From Stenocarpella maydis (lineage: Eukaryota > Ascomycota > Sordariomycetes > Diaporthales > Diaporthaceae): 64,000 nucleotides of DNA. The DNA lies in NCBI GenBank assembly GCA_002270565.1, contig NQMI01000163.1, positions 1-64,000 of the forward strand. The letters are read 5' to 3'. The translations under genes and the position numbers were made by a program. Numbering within the stretch: position 1 is the first letter of the stretch; every line of letters begins with the position of its first letter. Below the pieces are notes generated by a model. It had not been told where the DNA came from. It did not search any database and saw only the letters and a program-made list of their open reading frames with translations. Shown one piece after another: positions 58,901 to 64,000 of this stretch.

Positions 58901-59940
58901 GCGAGAGGCGGCAGGAGCAGCAAGAGCCAGAGGCGCGCCAGCAGAGAGACATGCAGCTCTAGACGCCGTGTCGCCAAGCCGGTTCGAGCGCCAGCTGGGC
59001 CCGGAGCGGCTAGCAGGCTGACAGGACGGACGTTGAGGTGTCGACAGATGGGGCTGTGCGACGTGGACGGCCCGGCGGGAGCAGAGGCTTCCTGTGGCTT
59101 GCTGTCAGTCGAGTCGGAAGTATGTGGTGATACGCTGCGCTGCAGCGCCGTGAAACGGTTTGGCTTGGGCCCGGTGGGTATTGTTGTGTGTCCCATCTCT
59201 TTGTCTCGAGGTGCTTAGTGGTGGTGATGGAGGATGATAGAGACACGGGCCCGGCAAACAAGATAGTTTGATGCCGCCCCCCCCCCCGCTCCTTTCACCA
59301 TGCTATGCTGCTATGCGGATGCGAGCGACACGTTGCTATGAGCTGCGTTGGGCTACGCTGCGATGTGGTTGTACCAGCATCTCTCTGTGCTAGTGTCATG
59401 GTCTTCTCAACGAGGGCCATGTCAAGGACCTAATGCAAGCAATTTTAGAGTCCCGCCCAGTAGCAGATGCCGAAATCACATCCGCTGGGGGGTTGCTGTC
59501 GTACTGTACTCGGTAGTGTGATGTAGGTTGTACTGTGCTTTTAGACCTTGCAGGTAGTCCACTAGACTAATTGGGATGGATGTACTCGTAGCTACACTAG
59601 CACGGAGATGGGGTTACTTGCGTATGGTTGCCGTGGTCTGTAATGCTTGCGTGGCCGAGTGACGGGTGACGGGTGACCTCGAATCTCGTCCAGACCAAGA
59701 TTGAGGAAGTGAGTGTGACTGTGTGAGGTGGAGAGGGTGAGGGTGCAAGTTGAGAAAGAAAGCAGCAGGGGTGCTTGAGGCGCAGATCAGATGGTGGTGA
59801 TGGTGGTGCTGCTGCTACATAGTATTGTTGTTGCTGGTGTTGAGGGGGAGGGAGTACGGAGTGATGATAGCAAATGAAAGCAAAAGTGGTAGTGCAGTGT
59901 ACCATAGTAGTAGTGTACACTGCTCCGTACCTACATAGCT
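52901..59940. other. Gene-poor interval, right part
   Basis: GC-normal sequence with no supported gene. The longer open frames (plus 53617-54360, plus 54820-55149, minus 56121-56777) start at GTG or TTG and carry no recognisable motif. Simple features are a 20-bp tandem duplication at 56697-56736 and a ten-C run at 59278-59287. Confidence 0.45.
56697..56746. repeat. 20-bp tandem duplication
   Basis: The unit GGGACGCAGGACTGGGTATC occurs at 56697-56716 and 56717-56736, followed by a partial copy (AGGACTGGGT). No mismatch between the two full copies indicates recent origin. Confidence 0.85.
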
Positions 59941-59945
59941 AGATA

Positions 59946-59971
59946 CCTACCTACCTACCCAGGTAGGTAGG
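59946..59971. repeat. 11-bp inverted repeat of CCTA units
   Basis: CCTACCTACCT (59946-59956) and AGGTAGGTAGG (59961-59971) are exact reverse complements around ACCC. It sits about 2.4 kb upstream of the C2H2 factor start, at the point where the long leader-like region begins. Confidence 0.8.
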
Positions 59972-62368
59972 TGGGTACTTAAGAGGTAGAGCAAGCAGAG
60001 CTGGAGGCGGGCTGGGGACATTGTGGAGGGGGTGTGAGGATAGCGGATCCTCTGTCCCGTCCCCTCCCACCTCAACCGAACAGAACATTGAAGTGCTCCA
60101 CCTCCGCCTCCACCTGCCCCTCCCACAAGAAGAGGCCAGAGACCCAAAAGAGAGAGGCTTGAGAGGCTCCAGGTGCAAAAAGATCGCAAAGGGCAAGGAA
60201 CCCCAGTTTGGCGTGGAGCCGCGGTCGAGACATCGCGACTTTGTGGCACCCGTCCTTTGCGCATCTGCAGTCTGGTCGACTGCCCTCCACTTTAAGGCGT
60301 TTTAGCGCCTCCGAGAGACCCTTGTCGCCGAATCCAGCCGGCTGCCACACCTTTTCCTCGACGTCTTGCCTGCTGTTTCTCAGACGTGCGACTGAGGGCA
60401 TTTCCACCACCGACCACCACCACCAACACTCTGAGGGCGAGAGAGAGAGAAAGCCTCTGCTGCGGTGTGCTGCCCTGTGCTTCCTGCACCTGCCTCCTGT
60501 CCTCCCTGTTTTTTTCCCCCTCCCGTTTTGACAGCTATCACACTGCCTGTCTGACCCTTTTGACAGCGCTTGCCAGACCCGGACCTTGACGGTTGCCGCG
60601 GTCCTGTAGATAGATAGTGTACATGGACCAGACTGTCAGACCAGCCTCGCCATCTCGCACCCTCCTGCAGCTTTTGGAGTCTCCAGCCAGCCAGCCAGCC
60701 AGCCCAGCCCGCTGTTCTGCTTGCCCATGACGACAGCAGTGTGTCCCTGTCTCAGAGACTCCATGTCTGGGGTCTCTCACCTTGACTTGGGCCGAGCTTG
60801 GACGGGCAAAGACTGACATGATGCTTCCATTCCATTCCAACCAGGCGGCTCGTGGGCAGACGCTCTCCCACTCGCTTCCTCACCCGCACCATCTCTCATT
60901 CGTCATCAGCATGCACAATGTCTGTCGTCGATGCTCCTCGGCGGGGAGCACCTGGGAACCTGGAGCACCCGGCATACACCCCCATATTCCGTCATCCAAG
61001 GCCGCTCGGTTAGGCAGAGAAAATCTCGCAGCTACGAAGTACAGTATCTACGCAGCTAGATGATGCAACCCTTCGTGCCAGGGCCTCTGTGCCCTCCTCC
61101 CGTGCTCTGAGCCTGGTCTGCCGAAGCCTTACCCTCAGCTCCATCAGGGCCACACCCCTGCCAGCCTTCACACCACATCGCCCGCCTTAGTTGGAACTAT
61201 CCCTGCCCAACGACACGCCTGCCTGAGCTGCCCAGCGACAGAGGAACCAGCAGCAGTGCGGGTGGCTACCCTCAACCACAATGCGGCCGTGTCCTGTCTA
61301 TGTGACGTGTGTGCGCGTGTGGGTGTGTGGGTGTGTATTGGGTGTCAGTGTCCGTGTGCCCGTCCTCCTTCACCTGCTGCTGCCGCTGCTGCTGCCGCTG
61401 CTGAAGGTACCCCCCGGAGAGTCCCACAGCAAAATGGTACATGAATATATACACATACAAACACATACACGCACTACATCCTACCCAAGCATCTCCACTC
61501 CCCTGTCTACAAATCTGTACACTATATATGTGTGAGTGTGTGCGGGGAGGGGGGCGTGTTTTTGCTGTCTTGGTAGCAAGAGAGCATGGGGGAGGGGTGT
61601 GTTCCAGGGTACGGGCCCAGGTGGTGGACCTTTGCTCAAGCGTGCAAGGTACTCAACCCCGGTCCCGGTGTCCCATCGCCCGGGGCCTCTGGTGGAACCC
61701 ATATTATCATCATGTACAAGTGCGTATGTCTGAATCCATGTATCTAAGTAGACCATGTATGTGACAGGCTTCCCAATCTCCTGCACAACTAGAGATCTCT
61801 CTCAAGTCCCAATCGAAATTACCATTGCGCTGGCTGGCTATTCCCAGATCTAACGTCCCACCACCACCCCGGCCGCACATCACACCCCCATCCGCCTTCT
61901 GTTCCGCCCGGACTATATGAAATAGCTTCTTGCTCCTCCTCAGTCACCCCCAGACATCCATCACCAATCCTCTCGTGTGTATTCTCCTTCTGCCCACAAC
62001 AGGACAATATACTACCACCGTCCCTACTCCCCCCTTCCCAATAACGACACCTCCTGCCAACACCTCTTCTTCCAGCTCTATATCGACATCTACATATTTA
62101 TCCTCGTCCACGCCTGCGCCCAAGTATACATACCCTTGTTCCTCCTGCCCTTTTTCTTCCACGCCGTCTTCGCGCCCTCTGCCATCACCGCAGTGATCGG
62201 CAGAAAGACAGACAAACAGACGGACACGTCGAGCCAACAGAACACACCGTACTGACTACACTGTCTTGTCAGCCAAAGGCCGGCCCGGACAGCTGAGACT
62301 GTTTCTGTCAGCCCGCGGCAAAGTGTATGCTCCATTCGCGGACCGGAAGGCTGAACCAAAAAAAAAAA
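59972..62368. promoter_or_regulatory. Long promoter/leader of the C2H2 factor
   Basis: About 2.4 kb of C-rich, CT-rich sequence with microsatellites: (CAGC)n near 60683-60707, GTGT runs near 61310-61355 and CTG/CCG runs near 61373-61405. The texture is that of a long fungal 5' untranslated region with many short upstream ATGs, as is common before developmental regulators. It ends in an A tract directly before the start codon. No transcription start can be fixed from sequence. Confidence 0.5.
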
Positions 62369-64000
62369 ATGGCCCCTTACCACCAACACCCCGCCTCCCA
62401 CAGCTGGGACCGCTGGCCTCAGCACCAGGCTGGCTCGGACTACGTGATGATGAACGACATGGTGGGTTATGACACAAGACCAATGCCGTCCTCAGCACCG
62501 CTACAACGGCCCATCATGGCTTCTCAGTACGTCATGGGAAACTCGTACGGAGAAAGCCCGGTGACCCCAATGTCGGCTTCAAATTATACCAGTCACTCCC
62601 AGTTCGGCGACTACGGCTCTTACAGTCAGCCGTCGCCATCCTTGACATCCTTCCAGCAACACTCCGACCGATACGCCCACCGACCCATGGCACCACCGAC
62701 ACCTCCGCTGGACTCTGACAGCCATTCCATCTACTCCAGAGATGGACAAGCCTCTTATTCCTCCAGAGACACGAGCCGGAGGTCCTCTACGAAACAATTG
62801 ACCGTCGTGAAGAGAGAGGACATCAGCGTCTCAAGGACGCCAAAGACCATCGAAGCCCTCAAAAAGGAGGACGGATCACTCCAATGGGAGTCGAAGGAGA
62901 AATTCGATTGTCTCCTACGGATGATTCCCAAGACCTTGAATCTTGAGGACGATAAAGGAAAACAGCCACAGCAGGCGGGCGCCAATACCGGCGCAGCAGT
63001 GAAAGAGGTACGAGTTCTTCTGTTCTCATCCGCTGCTAAAAATTTAATGCTGACTGTGAATCACCAGGAACCGGCACCCAAGGCGGTAGCCAAAAAATAC
63101 CCGTGCCAGTTCCCAGGCTGCAATCGGAGTTTTGCTCAGAAGGCTCCCTGGAAGACCCACGAGGACACCCACAAGGGGATCAAGACCCACGTAAGCTAGG
63201 AATTTTATCGCCATGTTCGAGGTTGAATAGAAACTAATCCGTAATCAATAGCAATGCGACATTTGCGGCATATGGGTTTCACAGGCCGGAAATCTTCAAG
63301 TAAGCCCCCCCCCCCCTCCAAACTGCCCCAGGCTCGGGTGATGGCCCCCAAGGGGCAGTATCTGCAGAACAAATATCTGACAGCGCCTGGCAGACGCACA
63401 AACGCTGCCACACGGAAGAGAAACCTTTTGCGTGCGGAGTGTGTGGGAAGCTGTTCAAGCAGAGAGGGAATGTCAAGCCTCACATCGAGAATGTCCATGA
63501 GAAGAAGAACAGATCTGTCTGTAACCTCCCTCGCTGCGGCAGAACCTTCACGACGATAGGAAACTTGAAGGTTCGTCCCCACAGACCCTAAAAAGGATGG
63601 AGGGTGTTCTCCCATGTGATCCTTCTATGCTCCTCGGATTTGTACTAACCAGGCGGTTCACCATGAGCAGAACCATATAAGCAAAGTCCACAAGGCAATT
63701 CTCGATAACCTGATGTACCAGGTTGAACAGGGCGAAAAACTTGATGACGTGTATATCAAGCTTTTCAAGGAGTGGAGCGTGCTTTTCAAGAACAGCAACA
63801 AGGGCATCAAGGGCCGAGGCCACAAGGATCCGAAGACATTGAAGCACGAACAAACCGTGGTCCGAAACAGAAGCAACCAAAGGCGGGAGGAGACGCAACA
63901 GATGACGCCCGTGAGCCCAGAGCCGATCCACGTCGGCGATGTCGGCCACAGTAGATCAACATATTACGACCACCCGCCGCAAACGCAAGCACCATTCCAT
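62369..64000 (+). CDS. C2H2 zinc-finger transcription factor (partial, runs off right edge)
   Basis: Predicted DNA-binding regulator. Exons are 62369-63007, 63068-63190, 63252-63299, 63394-63570 and 63671 onwards, still open at 64000. The first 213 residues are Ser/Tyr/Pro-rich and disordered, with KFDCLLRMIPKTLNLE near 193. Four fingers follow: Cys226/Cys231/His244/His248, Cys256/Cys259/His272/His276, Cys284/Cys287/His300/His305 and Cys313/Cys318/His331/His336. Fingers 2 and 4 are complete only with the acceptors at 63391-63393 and 63668-63670, which decided those splice sites; nearer AGs would destroy them. Downstream is a basic, Lys-rich segment (about 345-390). The start at 62369 has an AAAATGG context; an in-frame ATG also lies at 62327. 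I cannot assign a named orthologue. Confidence 0.85.
63305..63316. repeat. 12-C homopolymer inside intron 3 of the C2H2 gene
   Basis: A run of twelve C lies directly after the donor GTAAG of the intron that starts at 63300. It is likely to vary in length between isolates and may be error-prone in sequencing, but it does not touch the coding frame. Confidence 0.85.

Overview
The window is nuclear DNA of a filamentous ascomycete, most likely a Sordariomycete. Genes carry short (about 50-80 bp) GT-AG introns with CTAAC-type branch sites. The identifiable proteins are fungal housekeeping proteins (Mkt1, Cbc1/CBP80, Hsh49/SF3B4, Flx1, Pus4, GSK3). The left end is an extremely AT-rich block whose only recognisable content is a Ty3/gypsy retrotransposon mutated in the manner of repeat-induced point mutation (RIP).

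Layout: 1-4470 is an AT-rich, gene-free, RIP-degraded repeat block that ends abruptly. 4828-35845 is a compact block of eleven genes: an aldo/keto reductase (+), a Sec2-type Rab-GEF domain protein (+), tRNA pseudouridine synthase Pus4 (-), an RFTS-domain protein resembling the heterochromatin factor Raf2 with an N-terminal AT-hook-like run (+), Mkt1 (-), an RmlD/MAT2B-like NAD(P)-binding protein (+), a large RA-PH domain protein (+), the mitochondrial carrier Flx1 (-), splicing factor SF3B4/Hsh49 (+), the nuclear cap-binding subunit CBP80 (-) and GSK3 kinase (-). From 35846 to 62368 (about 26.5 kb) I find no intact gene, only simple repeats, small hairpins and decayed coding relics. At 62369 a four-finger C2H2 transcription factor begins and runs off the right edge.

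Exon structures were assembled by hand. Frame, splice phase and protein motifs agree for every multi-exon gene. Weak points are the 3' end of SF3B4 (an ambiguous base N and a G-rich tract at 28944), the last intron of the RFTS protein and the start codons of the RA-PH protein and of the C2H2 factor.

Several genes act in RNA metabolism: cap binding (CBP80), branch-site recognition (SF3B4), tRNA modification (Pus4) and mRNA regulation (Mkt1). They do not form an evident pathway cluster. The most thought-provoking item is the RFTS protein. It joins an AT-hook motif to a domain known from heterochromatin and DNA-methylation factors, and its gene lies on the same segment as a RIP-mutated AT-rich block of the kind such machinery silences.
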